DNA of 64,000 nt from Roseburia sp. AM59-24XD (GCF_003478445.1 NZ_QUET01000011.1:36247-100246); one strand, 5' to 3'; shown: positions 36,824 to 47,425, numbered from the stretch's first letter. The notes: generated by a model not told the origin, from the sequence alone. Numbers and translations are program-made.

Positions 36824-38287
36824 ATGGATCAGTTGAAAAAAGCAAATGAATATGTTAAACAGAACCGCATTCCAAAAGAAGAGCTTCCGGTGTTCCATGT
36901 AACACCGCCATGCGGCTGGATGAACGATCCCAATGGCTTTTCGGTATATCAGGGAAAGACCCATTTGTTTTACCAGTTTCATCCCTACAGCACAGTGTGG
37001 GGACCGATGCACTGGGGACATTATGAAACAGAGGATTTCGTGAAATGGACGGAACTTCCGGCAGCATTGGCTCCGGATCAGGCGTATGATGAAGCAGGTT
37101 GTTTTTCCGGTTCAGGAATAGAGACAGAGAAAGGTCATCTTCTTGTATATACCGGTGTCATGGAAAAAGAGGAGGATGGGCAGAAATATACGTATCAGAA
37201 TCAATGTATTGCTTTGGGGGATGGAAAGGCATATAATAAACTTGCGCAAAATCCGGTAGTGACCGGTGACATGCTTCCGAAGGGGTTTAGCAGAGAGCAT
37301 TTCAGAGATCCGAAGATCTGGAAAGAAGATGACGGATATTATATGGTCGTTGGAAACAAAACAGACCAGGGAAAGCCGCAGGTTGTATTATTTCATTCGG
37401 AGAATGCCATTGAGTGGGAGTATGTATCTGTACTGGCAGAGGATAAAAACGGAAATCTTGGAACTATGTGGGAATGCCCGGATTTCTTTGAATTGGACGG
37501 GGAATATATACTGCTTGCTTCTCCGCAGGATCTGTGTGCCGGTTCGGAGTTTCATAATGGAAATAATGCAGTATATTATACCGGCAGTTACGACAGGGGA
37601 CGGCATGTATTTGATTATTCGCATGTATACTCTCTGGATGATGGCCTCGACTTTTACGCATCACAGACCATGTTGTCTGCGGATGGACGGCGTATTTTGA
37701 TCGGATGGATGCAGACCTGGGATGCCAATATTCGCCCGGCAGATCAGAAATGGGCATGTATGATGACTATTCCAAGAGAGCTTCGTCTTGATAACGGGCG
37801 GATATTGCAAAGTCCGGTCCGAGAGTTGGAAAAATACTACAGTAACTCGGTTCATTATGACCAGTGTACGATAAAAGGGACATGTCAGAAGGAAGGAATC
37901 CGGGGACGTGTGCTGGATATGACTGTAGAACTTTTGGAGGGCGATTATACTTCGTTTGACATCTGCTTTGCACAAAATGAAAAGCATTTTACGAAATTTA
38001 CTTATGACCGTGCGGGTAAAACTATAGAAATTGACAGGACATACTGTGGAATGATCCGTGATGTACTGGCACAGAGAAAAGTTCCGGTCAAAGTTTCGGG
38101 TGACGTTGTTAAGATTCGGATGATCCTGGATAAATATTCCGCAGAGATTTTTATAAATGATGGGGCACAGGTGATGAGTACGACATTCTATACTCCGTTG
38201 GATGCCGATCAGATCAGTTTTGTCTGTGATGGTTCTGTTGCTGTCAATATTGATAAATATGATATATCTATCGGCGAAATGGCATGA
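36824..38287 (+). CDS. GH32 sucrose/fructan hydrolase
   Basis: This beta-fructofuranosidase has 487 residues. The catalytic nucleophile Asp is in WMNDPNGF, the transition-state Asp in FRDPKIW and the acid/base Glu in WECPDFF; a C-terminal beta-sandwich follows. There is no signal peptide, so it acts in the cytoplasm on imported sucrose, sucrose phosphate or short fructans. ATG 36824 is chosen over an in-frame ATG at 36761 that precedes the hairpin and has no support. Fructose released would go to the fructokinase next door. Confidence 0.93.
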   Translation: MDQLKKANEYVKQNRIPKEELPVFHVTPPCGWMNDPNGFSVYQGKTHLFYQFHPYSTVWGPMHWGHYETEDFVKWTELPAALAPDQAYDEAGCFSGSGIETEKGHLLVYTGVMEKEEDGQKYTYQNQCIALGDGKAYNKLAQNPVVTGDMLPKGFSREHFRDPKIWKEDDGYYMVVGNKTDQGKPQVVLFHSENAIEWEYVSVLAEDKNGNLGTMWECPDFFELDGEYILLASPQDLCAGSEFHNGNNAVYYTGSYDRGRHVFDYSHVYSLDDGLDFYASQTMLSADGRRILIGWMQTWDANIRPADQKWACMMTIPRELRLDNGRILQSPVRELEKYYSNSVHYDQCTIKGTCQKEGIRGRVLDMTVELLEGDYTSFDICFAQNEKHFTKFTYDRAGKTIEIDRTYCGMIRDVLAQRKVPVKVSGDVVKIRMILDKYSAEIFINDGAQVMSTTFYTPLDADQISFVCDGSVAVNIDKYDISIGEMA

Positions 38288-38307
38288 TGTATGCAGATAG
38301 GAGGAAA

Positions 38308-39272
38308 ATGATGAAAAAATTTGACGTGGCTGCATTAGGGGAATTACTTGTGGATTTTACGGAAAATGGAATCAGTACACAGGGAAATCCTGTTTTGGAG
38401 GTCAATCCCGGAGGTGCTCCGTGTAATGTATTGTCCATGCTGCAAAATCTTGGAAAAAGTACGGCATTTATCGGAAAAGTCGGGGATGATGTTTTTGGAC
38501 GGATGCTGGCAGATGCAGTAAAAACACAGGGAATCAATACGGATAATCTTGTTGTAGATCCGGAGGTGCATACTACGTTAGCCTTTGTTCATACAAAGAA
38601 AGACGGAGACAGGGAGTTTTCGTTTTATAGAAATCCCGGAGCTGATATGATGCTACGATGGGAGGAGGTACAGCAGGAGAAACTTGCTCAGACAAGGATT
38701 TTTCATTTTGGAACCTTGTCTATGACGCACGAGCAGGTAAAGGATGCAACCCAAAGAGCCGTGCAGCATGCCCAAAAAGAAGGTGCCCTTATCTCTTTTG
38801 ATCCCAATTTAAGACCACCGCTATGGAACAGTCTGGAGGATGCCGCACGTCAAATGTGGTATGGAATCGGACAGTGCGATATCTTAAAGATTTCCGATGA
38901 TGAAATCGCCTTTTTGACCGGTAAGAAGGATATTGATCAGGGCATTGCGGAAATTTTGAGAAAAAATCGTCCGATATTAATATGTGCAACTATGGGAAAA
39001 CATGGAGCAAGGCATATTATCAGGGAAAAAGCGTATTTTGCGAGCCGTTTCTGCGGGACGACACGATAGAGACCACAGGGGCGGGAGATACCTTTATGGC
39101 GTGCGTTTTAAATGCTGTTCTCGAAAAAGGACTTGATTCTTTGACGGAAGATGATCTGCATGAAATGCTTCGGTTTGCCAATGCGGCATCTTCGATCATT
39201 ACCACCCGCAAAGGGGCATTGAAGGTGATGCCGAAGCGGGAAGAAATTATTTCCGTGCTGACAAAAGAATAA
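38308..39272 (+). CDS. PfkB-family fructokinase (frameshifted)
   Basis: This sugar kinase starts after TAGGAGG (MMKKFDVAALGELLVDF). It has the N-terminal substrate motif NPGGAPCNV and the C-terminal catalytic motif TTGAGDTFMA. The frame breaks near 39009: adding one A to the AA run joins MGKHGAK to AYYQGKSVFCEPF, and the stop moves from 39069 to 39272. Without repair the catalytic Asp in GAGD would be lost. It phosphorylates fructose made by GH32. Confidence 0.92.
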
Positions 39273-39273
39273 A

Positions 39274-39287
39274 ATCGAACAAATGTT
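39274..39287. promoter_or_regulatory. LexA (SOS) box upstream of uvrB
   Basis: CGAACAAATGTTCA matches the Firmicutes LexA site CGAAC-N4-GTTCG at all but the last position. It lies 160 bp before uvrB, just upstream of a TTGACA (39303-39308); I could not fit a -10 box at ideal spacing. Confidence 0.82.
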
Positions 39288-39446
39288 CATGATTTCGTTG
39301 CATTGACAATAATACTATGCTATACTGATTTTATGAATGATGAAAGATACATAGGGAATGAATCGCCATCATGGAGAGATTTGTTCCCTGTTTTGTTATA
39401 AAGTGAAAGACACAAATCGGAGAGACTTGGAGGTGTTCAGACAATC

Positions 39447-41429
39447 ATGGATCGTTTTATATTACATTCCGAATACCAGCCTACCGGGGACCAGCCGGAG
39501 GCGATCGACGCTCTGGTCAGGGGCTTTGAGGAGGGCGATCAGTTTCAGACTTTGCTTGGTGTTACCGGCTCCGGTAAGACATTTACCATGGCAAATGTCA
39601 TTGCAAAGCTTAATAAACCGACTTTGGTCATTGCGCACAATAAGACTCTGGCGGCGCAGCTCTACGGCGAGTTCAAGGAATTTTTCCCGGAGAATGCAGT
39701 GGAGTATTTTGTATCCTATTATGATTATTACCAGCCGGAGGCATATGTACCGTCCTCGGACACATATATTGAGAAGGATTCCTCGATCAATGATGAGATC
39801 GATAAGCTACGGCATTCGGCGACGGCGGCACTGACGGAGCGGAGAGATGTCGTGATCGTGGCGAGTGTGTCCTGCATATATGGTCTCGGAAGTCCGATCG
39901 ATTACCAGAATATGACCGTGTCACTGCGACCGGGCATGATCAAGGATCGGGATGAGGTCATTCACCGTCTGATCGATATGCAGTACACAAGGAATGACAT
40001 GGATTTTCAGCGTGGTACCTTCCGTGTGCGCGGAGATGTGCTGGAGGTATTCCCGATTTCGGAGTCTGACCGCGCGATCCGTGTGGAATTTTTCGGCGAT
40101 GAGGTGGACAGGATCACGGAGATCGATGTGCTGACCGGTGAGGTTTTGTCCGAGCTGGAGCATATGGTTGTGTTTCCTGCATCTCATTATGTTGTGGATA
40201 AGGAAGCAATGGAGCGTGCGATCCGTGACATTGAGGCGGAGCTGGAGGACAGAGTACGGTATTTCCGGTCTGAGGATAAGCTTCTGGAGGCACAGAGGAT
40301 TTCTGAACGGACTAATTTTGATATCGAAATGATGCGTGAGACCGGCTTTTGTTCCGGTATTGAGAACTATTCCCGTCATCTTTCCGGATTGAAGGAAGGG
40401 GAACCACCGCATACATTGCTGGATTATTTTCCAGACGATTTTATTATTATGGTGGACGAGTCTCATATGACGATTCCACAGATCCGCGGTATGTATGCCG
40501 GAGACCGTTCCAGAAAGAGGACGCTGGTAGACTACGGTTTCCGTCTGCCATCGGCGTTAGACAACCGTCCGCTGAACTTTGAGGAGTTTGAGCAGCATAT
40601 CAATCAGATGATGTTTGTTTCTGCGACACCGAATGTATATGAGGACGAGCATGAGCTGGCGAGAGTAGAGCAGATCATCCGGCCGACAGGGCTGCTGGAT
40701 CCGGAGATTGACGTACGTCCGGTAGAGGGGCAGATCGATGATCTGTTAGGCGAGGTGAACCGTACTATTGCGGCAGGCAATAAGGTTATGGTCAATACGC
40801 TGACGAAGCGGATGGCGGAGGATCTGACGGATTATCTGCGTGAGGCGGGCATCCGTGTAAAGTATCTGCATTCGGATATTGATACGCTGGAGCGTTCGGA
40901 GATCATTCGCGACATGCGTATGGATGTGTTTGATGTGCTGGTGGGAATCAATCTGCTCCGAGAGGGACTGGATATTCCGGAGATTGCTCTGGTGGCAATC
41001 CTGGATGCAGATAAGGAGGGATTCCTGCGTTCAGAGATCGCGTTGGTTCAGATCATCGGACGAGCTGCACGAAATGCAGAGGGTCATGTGATCATGTATG
41101 CGGATGTTATGACGGATTCCATGCGCAATGCGATCAATGAGACGAACCGTCGTCGCAGCATCCAGCAGAAATATAACGAGGAGCATGGTATTACACCGCA
41201 GACGATCAAGAAAGCAGTCCGGGATCTGATCCGGATTTCGAAGAAGGTCGAGGAGACAGAAACCGGTGATATCCAGAAGGATATCGAATCAATGAATCAG
41301 AAGGAATTAGAGCAGCTTGTCCGCAAGATCAAAAAGAAGATGAACACAGCGGCTGCCGAGTTAAACTTCGAGCTGGCGGCAAGTCTGCGTGACCAGATGC
41401 TGGAGATCAGGAAGCATATGAATGAGTAG
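39447..41429 (+). CDS. uvrB: Excinuclease ABC subunit B (UvrB)
   Basis: This 660-residue DNA-repair helicase has Walker [11 protein letters not shown], the DNA-gripping beta-hairpin region [12 protein letters not shown], helicase motifs ([18 protein letters not shown]) and a C-terminal UVR domain for UvrC contact. It verifies lesions handed over by UvrA. The length is normal. It probably belongs to the SOS response here, because of the LexA box. uvrA does not follow. Confidence 0.97.
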   Translation: MDRFILHSEYQPTGDQPEAIDALVRGFEEGDQFQTLLGVTGSGKTFTMANVIAKLNKPTLVIAHNKTLAAQLYGEFKEFFPENAVEYFVSYYDYYQPEAYVPSSDTYIEKDSSINDEIDKLRHSATAALTERRDVVIVASVSCIYGLGSPIDYQNMTVSLRPGMIKDRDEVIHRLIDMQYTRNDMDFQRGTFRVRGDVLEVFPISESDRAIRVEFFGDEVDRITEIDVLTGEVLSELEHMVVFPASHYVVDKEAMERAIRDIEAELEDRVRYFRSEDKLLEAQRISERTNFDIEMMRETGFCSGIENYSRHLSGLKEGEPPHTLLDYFPDDFIIMVDESHMTIPQIRGMYAGDRSRKRTLVDYGFRLPSALDNRPLNFEEFEQHINQMMFVSATPNVYEDEHELARVEQIIRPTGLLDPEIDVRPVEGQIDDLLGEVNRTIAAGNKVMVNTLTKRMAEDLTDYLREAGIRVKYLHSDIDTLERSEIIRDMRMDVFDVLVGINLLREGLDIPEIALVAILDADKEGFLRSEIALVQIIGRAARNAEGHVIMYADVMTDSMRNAINETNRRRSIQQKYNEEHGITPQTIKKAVRDLIRISKKVEETETGDIQKDIESMNQKELEQLVRKIKKKMNTAAAELNFELAASLRDQMLEIRKHMNE

Positions 41430-41430
41430 C

Positions 41431-41507
41431 ATGATGTAAGGGACAAAAGCAGATAGCAATGTATGCTTACATACAAATTGCCTGACGATGGAGCAATCCA
41501 TGTCATC
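41431..41507. repeat. Intergenic hairpin-rich repeat, copy 2 (short form)
   Basis: 41431-41481 matches 17641-17691 at 47 of 51 positions, and 41489-41507 matches 17792-17810 at 17 of 19. About 95 bp of the long copy is missing between. It begins just after the uvrB stop, as copy 1 begins at the cysN stop. Confidence 0.75.
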
Positions 41508-41566
41508 CGTTGAAAAATGCATTTTGCCCCCGATATCACGGTATAGGTTTTTTGTGGAGGACGAAT

Positions 41567-43609
41567 ATGGGAATTTTACTGGGGGTTGATTATTATCCGG
41601 AGCAGTGGCCGGAGGAGATGTGGGAGCAGGATGCAGACCATATGAAGGAATGCGGTGTGAAGCTTGTCCGGATGGCGGAGTTTGCATGGAGCCGTCTGGA
41701 GCCGGAGGAGGGAGATTTCCGGTTTGAATGGCTCGACCATGCAGTGTCCGTTTTTAAGGACAGAGGGATTCAGGTATTTTTGTGTACACCAACCTGCACC
41801 CCTCCGTTGTGGGCATTTGAGAAATATCCTGAGATCATTCAGGTTGGAACAGACGGAAGAAGGATCTCCATCGGAATCCGTGGACACCGCTGCATGAACA
41901 GTCCCGTTTATCGGACACTGTGTGAGCGTATCATTCGCCAATTGGTAGATCATTACCGGAATGAGGAGGCGGTGATCGGATACCAGATCGACAATGAGCT
42001 GGAGGCGAACCATTGCCGCTGTGCAGTGTGCGAGGAGGCGTTTCGTGACTGGATGAAGGAGAAGTACGGTACAACGGAACAGATCGATCAGGCGTATGGC
42101 AACAGCGTCTGGAGCGGAGAGTATTCTTCTTTTTCTCAGGTGAAGCCGCCGATGGGAGATTTCATCAAGTGGCAGAATCCGTCATTGACGCTTGATTATA
42201 ATCGATATGCTTCCGATAGTACGGTAGCATATCTTGAATTTCAGAGAAAGCTGATCCATTCGCTGGATCCGAAGGCGCAGATTACAACCAATAGCTGGCT
42301 GTGTGAAAATATGCCGGACTTTTATGACCTGTTCCATAATCTGGACTTTGTTTCTTATGACAATTATCCGACAACGATGATTCCGACAGATTCACAGGAA
42401 CTGTATTCCCATGCGTTTCATCTGGATCTTATGCGCGGAATCTTGCAGAAGAATTTCTGGATCATGGAGCAGTTAAGCGGTGCGGTGGGAAGCTGGATGC
42501 CTATGTCAGCCATGCCGGTACCCGGGATGATCAAAGGGTATGCACTGCAGGCGGTAGCGCATGGAGCGGACGCCGTGATTCATTTTCGCTGGCGCACCGC
42601 CGTGTCAGGTGCAGAAATGTACTGGCACGGAATCCTGGATCACAGCAATGTGCCGGGAAGGCGCTATCAGGAATTTAAAGAGCTGGGGCAGACGATAAAG
42701 CAGCTTCAGGAGTTGGATGGCTCTGAGGTGGTCAATCGTGTGGCGTTACTTTACAGCTCCGATAATGAATATGGTTTCAAGCTGCAGCATCAGGCAGAGG
42801 GCATGTATTATCTGGAGCAGTTAAAGTGTCTTCACGACGGTTTTACCGGCATTGGCGTTGGTGTAGATATTATTGACGAGAGAGCATCGTTTGACGGATA
42901 TGATATTGTACTTGCTCCGACAATGCTCATTGAACATTCCGGAACCGTGAAGAAACTGGAGAATTTTGCAAAGCAGGGAGGAACGGTGCTTTTGACGAAC
43001 CGCTCGGGGGTGAAGAACCTCTCTAATCAGTGTATCATGGACAGTCTTCCTACTATATATAAAGAACTTGCTGGCGTGCACGTGACGGAATACAATGCCG
43101 CTGGAGCGCGGACAGGGAAGCTGCGGATTACTGATGCACAGCTTCGTGGACAGTATGGTCAAATCTGTACAAATTCGTTTTTGAGGGAGGATGCTTCTTC
43201 ACTGCAGACGGAGCATCAGGATGCCACATATAAGCGCTGGTGTGATATACTGGAAGCAGACACGGCAGAGGTTCTGGCGGTCTATGGAGATCAGTATTAT
43301 GCGGGGCAGCCGGCAGTAACAGTAAACACATATGGCAAAGGCTGCGTATATTATGTAGGAACCGTGCCGGACCGTACATTCTATATGGCGCTTGCGGCTC
43401 GTATGGCACAGGAGCAGAAGCTGAGCTTCCGGGATGATCTGCCGCTTGGCGTAGAAATTACATATCGGCAGAAGCAGGATACGGCCTGGAGATTTGTATT
43501 TAATAACAGTGACAAACCGCAAAGTATATCTCTGGAGGGTAACATATGTTCATTGAAGCCGTTTGAGATGAAGATTGATAAGATATGTGCAAAGGGAAAG
43601 CGTATATAG
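41567..43609 (+). CDS. GH42 beta-galactosidase
   Basis: This 680-residue cytoplasmic enzyme has the N-terminal motif GVDYYPEQWPEEMW, the acid/base Glu in YQIDNELEANHCRC, a CxCxxC zinc cluster (CRCAVC) and the nucleophile Glu in FWIMEQLSG. It splits beta-galactosides such as galacto-oligosaccharides or plant galactan fragments. ATG 41567 follows TGGAGG; the longer reading back to 41510 enters the repeat. The LacI regulator at 44.3 kb may control it, as no transporter is adjacent. Confidence 0.94.
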   Translation: MGILLGVDYYPEQWPEEMWEQDADHMKECGVKLVRMAEFAWSRLEPEEGDFRFEWLDHAVSVFKDRGIQVFLCTPTCTPPLWAFEKYPEIIQVGTDGRRISIGIRGHRCMNSPVYRTLCERIIRQLVDHYRNEEAVIGYQIDNELEANHCRCAVCEEAFRDWMKEKYGTTEQIDQAYGNSVWSGEYSSFSQVKPPMGDFIKWQNPSLTLDYNRYASDSTVAYLEFQRKLIHSLDPKAQITTNSWLCENMPDFYDLFHNLDFVSYDNYPTTMIPTDSQELYSHAFHLDLMRGILQKNFWIMEQLSGAVGSWMPMSAMPVPGMIKGYALQAVAHGADAVIHFRWRTAVSGAEMYWHGILDHSNVPGRRYQEFKELGQTIKQLQELDGSEVVNRVALLYSSDNEYGFKLQHQAEGMYYLEQLKCLHDGFTGIGVGVDIIDERASFDGYDIVLAPTMLIEHSGTVKKLENFAKQGGTVLLTNRSGVKNLSNQCIMDSLPTIYKELAGVHVTEYNAAGARTGKLRITDAQLRGQYGQICTNSFLREDASSLQTEHQDATYKRWCDILEADTAEVLAVYGDQYYAGQPAVTVNTYGKGCVYYVGTVPDRTFYMALAARMAQEQKLSFRDDLPLGVEITYRQKQDTAWRFVFNNSDKPQSISLEGNICSLKPFEMKIDKICAKGKRI

Positions 43610-43612
43610 CTG

Positions 43613-43711
43613 ATGTCGGATAAGGGGAAACCCCGGCTGTGTTAGAACATGCCGGATAAGTGCATTCTGACGGTGTTGGAAAATGCTGAATAAGAGAATG
43701 CCGGGTAAGAG
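43613..43711. repeat. Degenerate short direct repeats
   Basis: Four related 11-13 bp units (variants of TGCCGGATAAG) occur in the 160-bp gap after the GH42 gene. Some are GATGTCGGATAAG, CATGCCGGATAAG and AATGCCGGGTAAG. No gene or clear structure is seen here. Confidence 0.35.
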
Positions 43712-43770
43712 AATCCAGGCGGTATTATGTTAGGAAATATACTCGGAACAAACAGACAGGAGGTGAGGAA

Positions 43771-44148
43771 ATGCGCTGGTGGAAACGATTAATATTAACG
43801 GTGGTCAGTCTTGCGTGGGGATATATCTCGACGGATTATCTGTATATTGCACTTGGATATCTGACCGGAACGAGAGCACAAAGGAACGTAGAAAGTATGC
43901 CGCAGACATTTCTGTGGCAGCTGGCCGGTTTCGGAATGTTTGTGTTATGGCTTTTGATCCTTGCTGCTTATACGAAGCTGATCCGCTTCCTGTCTCCAAA
44001 GGTTGACCTGATTGAAATGGATGTGGATGAGAAGAATCCAAAGATTCGCAGAAAGGTTTTTGATATTATTCTACAATATGGTTTTATTCTGACCGGAATA
44101 TTTATACGATGGGCGTATCTTTGCCTGGTTTACCTGCCAAATCATTAG
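43771..44148 (+). CDS. Small hypothetical membrane protein
   Basis: This 125-residue protein has about three hydrophobic helices (residues about 7-25, 48-68 and 100-120) separated by a charged cytoplasmic-looking loop (IEMDVDEKNPKIRRK). AGGAGGTGAGG precedes the ATG, so it is surely translated. I do not recognise a family. Confidence 0.75.
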   Translation: MRWWKRLILTVVSLAWGYISTDYLYIALGYLTGTRAQRNVESMPQTFLWQLAGFGMFVLWLLILAAYTKLIRFLSPKVDLIEMDVDEKNPKIRRKVFDIILQYGFILTGIFIRWAYLCLVYLPNH

Positions 44149-44156
44149 TATAATGA

Positions 44157-44185
44157 TTGTGCCGGACATAGTGGTGTGGTATGAT
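44157..44185 (+). promoter_or_regulatory. Possible promoter of the second LacI gene
   Basis: TTGTGC (44157-44162), 17 bp, TATGAT (44180-44185) lies 117 bp before the start codon. Confidence 0.55.
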
Positions 44186-44302
44186 AGACATATATGTGTC
44201 GGCAGCGGTGAGAAGGTATGAATGATAGATTGCCGGTGGCAGTGAAAGTGCGTGATAAGAAAACGGAGATCACATTAGTGTACGTAAGAATGGAGGGGGC
44301 AG

Positions 44303-45322
44303 ATGGCATCAATTAAAGACATTGCGAAGATTTGTGGCGTGTCGGTTGCCACGGTCAGCAAAGCACTGAACGACAAAAAGGATATTGGAGAGGAAACCAA
44401 AAAACATATCAAAGAGGTTGCAAAGGAACAGGGATATTTTCCGCAGTATTATGCCCGCGCGATCCGCATGAACAAAAGTTTTAATATTGGTGTTCTCTTT
44501 ATTGATGAATCGATGAGCGGTCTGACACATAATTATTTCGCAAATATCCTGAACAGCTTTAAAGTGACCGCGGAAAGCAAAGGTTATGATATCACCTTTA
44601 TCAACAGCAATAAGAAGCACAAGAAAAGCAAAACATATCTGGAGCATTGCCGGTACCGTGGTCTGGACGGCGTCATGATCGCCTGTATCGATTTCTATAA
44701 TCCGGAGGTACGCGAGCTGGTAGAAAGCGATATTCCGGTTGTGACGATCGATTACGAATTTCCGGACTGCCTTTCTGTCATATCGGACAATGCAGCAGGA
44801 ATGCGTGAACTGGTTGAATATGTGATTTCGATGGGACACAAGAAGATCGCATATATTACCGGTGACGATACATCGATTGTTACAGATATTCGTATTCAGG
44901 GTCTGAAGGAGACAATGGACAAGCATGGTCTGGCATTGCCGGAAGGATGGATCTTTCCGTCCGAGTATCGTAATCTGAAAAAGGCGGCAGAATATACGAA
45001 GACATTATTGCAGCAGCCGATCAGGCCAACCTGCATTATATATTCCGATGACTATTCGGCAGTCGGAGGCATCGCTGCGATCGAGTCGATGGGATTAAGG
45101 ATCCCGCAGGATATCTCGGTGGCGGGCTATGATGATATCTTTATCGCAAGCCAGCTTCAGCCTCGTCTGACCACGGTGCGGCAGGATACGGAGAAGATTG
45201 GCATGAAGGCGGCAGAGCAGTTGATCAAATTGATCGAGGGACACAAGGTAAAGCTTTCAGCACCGTCTGTAGTGGCAAGCCAGCTGATCCGTGGAGCTTC
45301 CGTTGCCAAGCTGGAGGAATGA
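44303..45322 (+). CDS. LacI/GalR-family regulator
   Basis: This 339-residue regulator has the helix-turn-helix ASIKDIAKICGVSVATVSKALN and a sugar-sensing domain ending ISVAGYDDIFIASQLQPRLTTV. It is likely to control galactoside use with the GH42 gene upstream, though the hypothetical membrane gene lies between. GGAGGGGG precedes the ATG. Confidence 0.92.
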   Translation: MASIKDIAKICGVSVATVSKALNDKKDIGEETKKHIKEVAKEQGYFPQYYARAIRMNKSFNIGVLFIDESMSGLTHNYFANILNSFKVTAESKGYDITFINSNKKHKKSKTYLEHCRYRGLDGVMIACIDFYNPEVRELVESDIPVVTIDYEFPDCLSVISDNAAGMRELVEYVISMGHKKIAYITGDDTSIVTDIRIQGLKETMDKHGLALPEGWIFPSEYRNLKKAAEYTKTLLQQPIRPTCIIYSDDYSAVGGIAAIESMGLRIPQDISVAGYDDIFIASQLQPRLTTVRQDTEKIGMKAAEQLIKLIEGHKVKLSAPSVVASQLIRGASVAKLEE

Positions 45323-45367
45323 CAGAAATCAATGGATAATTTGTAGATTATTTGCATAATTTGTATC

Positions 45368-45396
45368 TTGACAAGCTTTCATAAACATAATATAAT
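45368..45396 (+). promoter_or_regulatory. Consensus promoter of rplM-rpsI
   Basis: Perfect boxes TTGACA (45368-45373) and TATAAT (45391-45396) are separated by 17 bp. Confidence 0.93.
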
Positions 45397-45402
45397 AGTC
45401 TA

Positions 45403-45487
45403 ATGTGGCGTGTAAAATACTTAAGCCAAAGCCCCGGTAACAGTATTTATGTGCCTGACAGTTGAAGATTGTTAGAAAAGTTAGGAG
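45403..45487 (+). promoter_or_regulatory. Candidate L13 ribosomal-protein leader
   Basis: The 5' leader of rplM is about 85 bases and can pair AAATAC (near 45416) with GTATTT (near 45443), with a GC-rich segment between. Firmicutes rplM mRNAs carry a known L13 leader at this place. The match is by position and rough pairing only. Confidence 0.45.
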
Positions 45488-45495
45488 GTACTGGG

Positions 45496-45936
45496 ATGAA
45501 AAGTTATATGGCTAACCCATCCAAGATTGAAAGAAAATGGTATGTAGTTGATGCTACAGGACATACATTAGGACGTCTCGCTTCAGAGGTAGCTTGCGTA
45601 TTGAGAGGTAAGAATAAGCCGGAGTATACTCCGCATATCGATACCGGCGATTATGTAATCGTAATCAATGCTGACAAGATCAAAGTAACAGGTAAGAAGC
45701 TGGAGCAGAAGATTTATTATCATCACTCTGATTATGTTGGTGGTATGAAAGAGACCACACTCAAGGAAATGCTCGCTAAGAAGCCGGAGTATGTAATTGA
45801 GCATGCAGTAAAGGGAATGCTTCCAAAGGGACCACTTGGTCGCCAGATGGCAACAAAGCTTCATGTATATGCAGGTGCAGAGCATGAGCAGATCGCACAG
45901 AAGCCGGAAGTATTAGAAATCGTAGAGAGAGCATAA
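45496..45936 (+). CDS. rplM: 50S ribosomal protein L13
   Basis: This 146-residue protein has typical segments [29 protein letters not shown] and [23 protein letters not shown] 45496 follows TTAGGAGGT; the in-frame ATG at 45469 is upstream of that site. It forms the usual pair with rpsI. Confidence 0.97.
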   Translation: MKSYMANPSKIERKWYVVDATGHTLGRLASEVACVLRGKNKPEYTPHIDTGDYVIVINADKIKVTGKKLEQKIYYHHSDYVGGMKETTLKEMLAKKPEYVIEHAVKGMLPKGPLGRQMATKLHVYAGAEHEQIAQKPEVLEIVERA

Positions 45937-45955
45937 TTGAGAGGAGGAAAAGACA

Positions 45956-46345
45956 TTGGCTAATAAATTTTATGGAACAGGCAGAAGAAAAAGCAGTATT
46001 GCCAGAGTATATTTAGTACCAGGAAATGGTAAGATCACAATCAACAAGAAGGATATGGATCAGTATTTCGGTCTTGAGACATTAAAGATTATCGTTCGTC
46101 AGCCACTGGAAGCGACCAACACACTTGACAAGTATGATGTACTTGTAAATGTTCGTGGTGGCGGATTCACCGGTCAGGCCGGTGCAATCAGACACGGTAT
46201 CGCAAGAGCTCTTCTGAATGTAGACGCAGATTTCCGTCCTACACTGAAGAAGGCAGGATTCCTTACTCGTGATCCTAGAATGAAAGAGCGTAAGAAATAC
46301 GGTCTCAAGAAGGCTCGTAGAGCTCCTCAGTTCTCAAAGAGATAA
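45956..46345 (+). CDS. rpsI: 30S ribosomal protein S9 (TTG start)
   Basis: This 129-residue protein ends in the conserved RRAPQFSKR tail that reaches the ribosomal P site. The start is TTG at 45956, right after GAGGAGGAAAAGACA, giving [14 protein letters not shown]. No ATG is available at that place, so the rare start is real and may tune expression. Confidence 0.97.
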   Translation: MANKFYGTGRRKSSIARVYLVPGNGKITINKKDMDQYFGLETLKIIVRQPLEATNTLDKYDVLVNVRGGGFTGQAGAIRHGIARALLNVDADFRPTLKKAGFLTRDPRMKERKKYGLKKARRAPQFSKR

Positions 46346-46372
46346 TAAATTATTTCATAAGAATTTTCGAAA

Positions 46373-46409
46373 AGTCCTTAAAACCAAGAGTTTTAGGGGC
46401 TTTTCTTTA
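46373..46409 (+). terminator. Terminator of rplM-rpsI
   Basis: AGTCCTTAAAAC pairs with GTTTTAGGGGCT (12 bp with G-T pairs, 5-base loop), followed by TTTCTTTATTT. Confidence 0.88.
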
Positions 46410-46529
46410 TTTGCAACTAATTAAAATCCCCTCCTGTTTTATTGGGAAATGTGGTACAATAAACATAATATATAATCATTAAAAGCATTGTATAGCAATG
46501 TCTTTTTACAAATTACAAGGAGGGTTATC

Positions 46530-46784
46530 ATGATCAAAATAAACAAAAGAATTGTCCCAATCGCACTGGCGGTTTGTCTGACCGTTTCCTCAGCTTCCGC
46601 TGCGGCGCCGGCATATTCAACAACGGCAAGTGCCAAATCCTATGTATATGTGGCGGCGTCCGGCAATGGCGCGTGCTATCACACCAGCAAGAACTGCAGC
46701 CGCATGCGGGGACGTGTGGTTAAAAAGACAAAGAAAGCAGCGAAAAGACAGGGCTACCGTGCCTGCAAGAAATGCTACCGATAA
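46530..46784 (+). CDS. Small secreted Cys-rich protein (Ada-like metal-binding motif)
   Basis: This 84-residue protein has a signal peptide (IVPIALAVCLTVSSASA). The mature part is short and basic, with CYHTSKNC and GYRACKKCYR. Two Cys plus His, followed by CxxC, resembles the small metal-binding module of Ada and of many clostridial exported proteins. Zinc binding is inferred. An AAGGAGGG site precedes ATG 46530. Confidence 0.78.
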   Translation: MIKINKRIVPIALAVCLTVSSASAAAPAYSTTASAKSYVYVAASGNGACYHTSKNCSRMRGRVVKKTKKAAKRQGYRACKKCYR

Positions 46785-46843
46785 CGTGAACATGAAAAAG
46801 AAACGTATGAGAAACAAACAGAGATAACAAAGGGAGATAATTG

Positions 46844-47425
46844 ATGGATCATACGGATTATGAAATTACACTGATCCGCAGCCGCCGTAAAAGTCTTGCG
46901 ATTGAGATCACGCCGGAGCTTCAGGTGGTCGTACGGGCACCGGCACGAATGCCGGTAAGAGAGATTAATGCATTTGTGCAGGAGAAGGATGACTGGATCC
47001 ACGCACATCTGCAGCAGATGGCGGAAAAAAAGCGGCTGCAGGAGCAGTACCGGGAACAGGCACTTTCTAAGGAGGAGCTTCAGGAACTTGCCACGCAGGC
47101 AATGAAGCTTATTCCGCAGAAGGTTCATTATTATGCACAGATCATTGGCGTCACCTACGGGCGCATCACTATACGGAATCAGAGGACAAGATGGGGAAGC
47201 TGCAGCGGAAAAGGCAACTTGAACTTTAACTGCCTGCTTCTTCTGATGCCGGAGGAAGTTCTGGATTATGTCGTGGTGCATGAACTTTGTCATCGAAAGG
47301 AAATGAACCATTCCGCCCGTTTCTGGGAGGAGGTCGAAAAAATCCTGCCGGATTACCGACAGCGCAGAAAGTGGCTGAAGGATAACGGAGGCAGGATCAT
47401 GGACCGAAATCGTCCGGTATCCTGA
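46844..47425 (+). CDS. M48/DUF45-type metallopeptidase (YgjP/SprT-like)
   Basis: This 193-residue soluble protein has the HExxH zinc motif in VVHELCHRKEMNHSARFWEE and the upstream family motif RTRWGSCSGKGN. Members of this group are predicted proteases; substrates are not known. ATG 46844 lies 7 bp after AAAGGGAG. Its stop codon lies inside the left arm of the inverted repeat that follows. Confidence 0.88.
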   Translation: MDHTDYEITLIRSRRKSLAIEITPELQVVVRAPARMPVREINAFVQEKDDWIHAHLQQMAEKKRLQEQYREQALSKEELQELATQAMKLIPQKVHYYAQIIGVTYGRITIRNQRTRWGSCSGKGNLNFNCLLLLMPEEVLDYVVVHELCHRKEMNHSARFWEEVEKILPDYRQRRKWLKDNGGRIMDRNRPVS

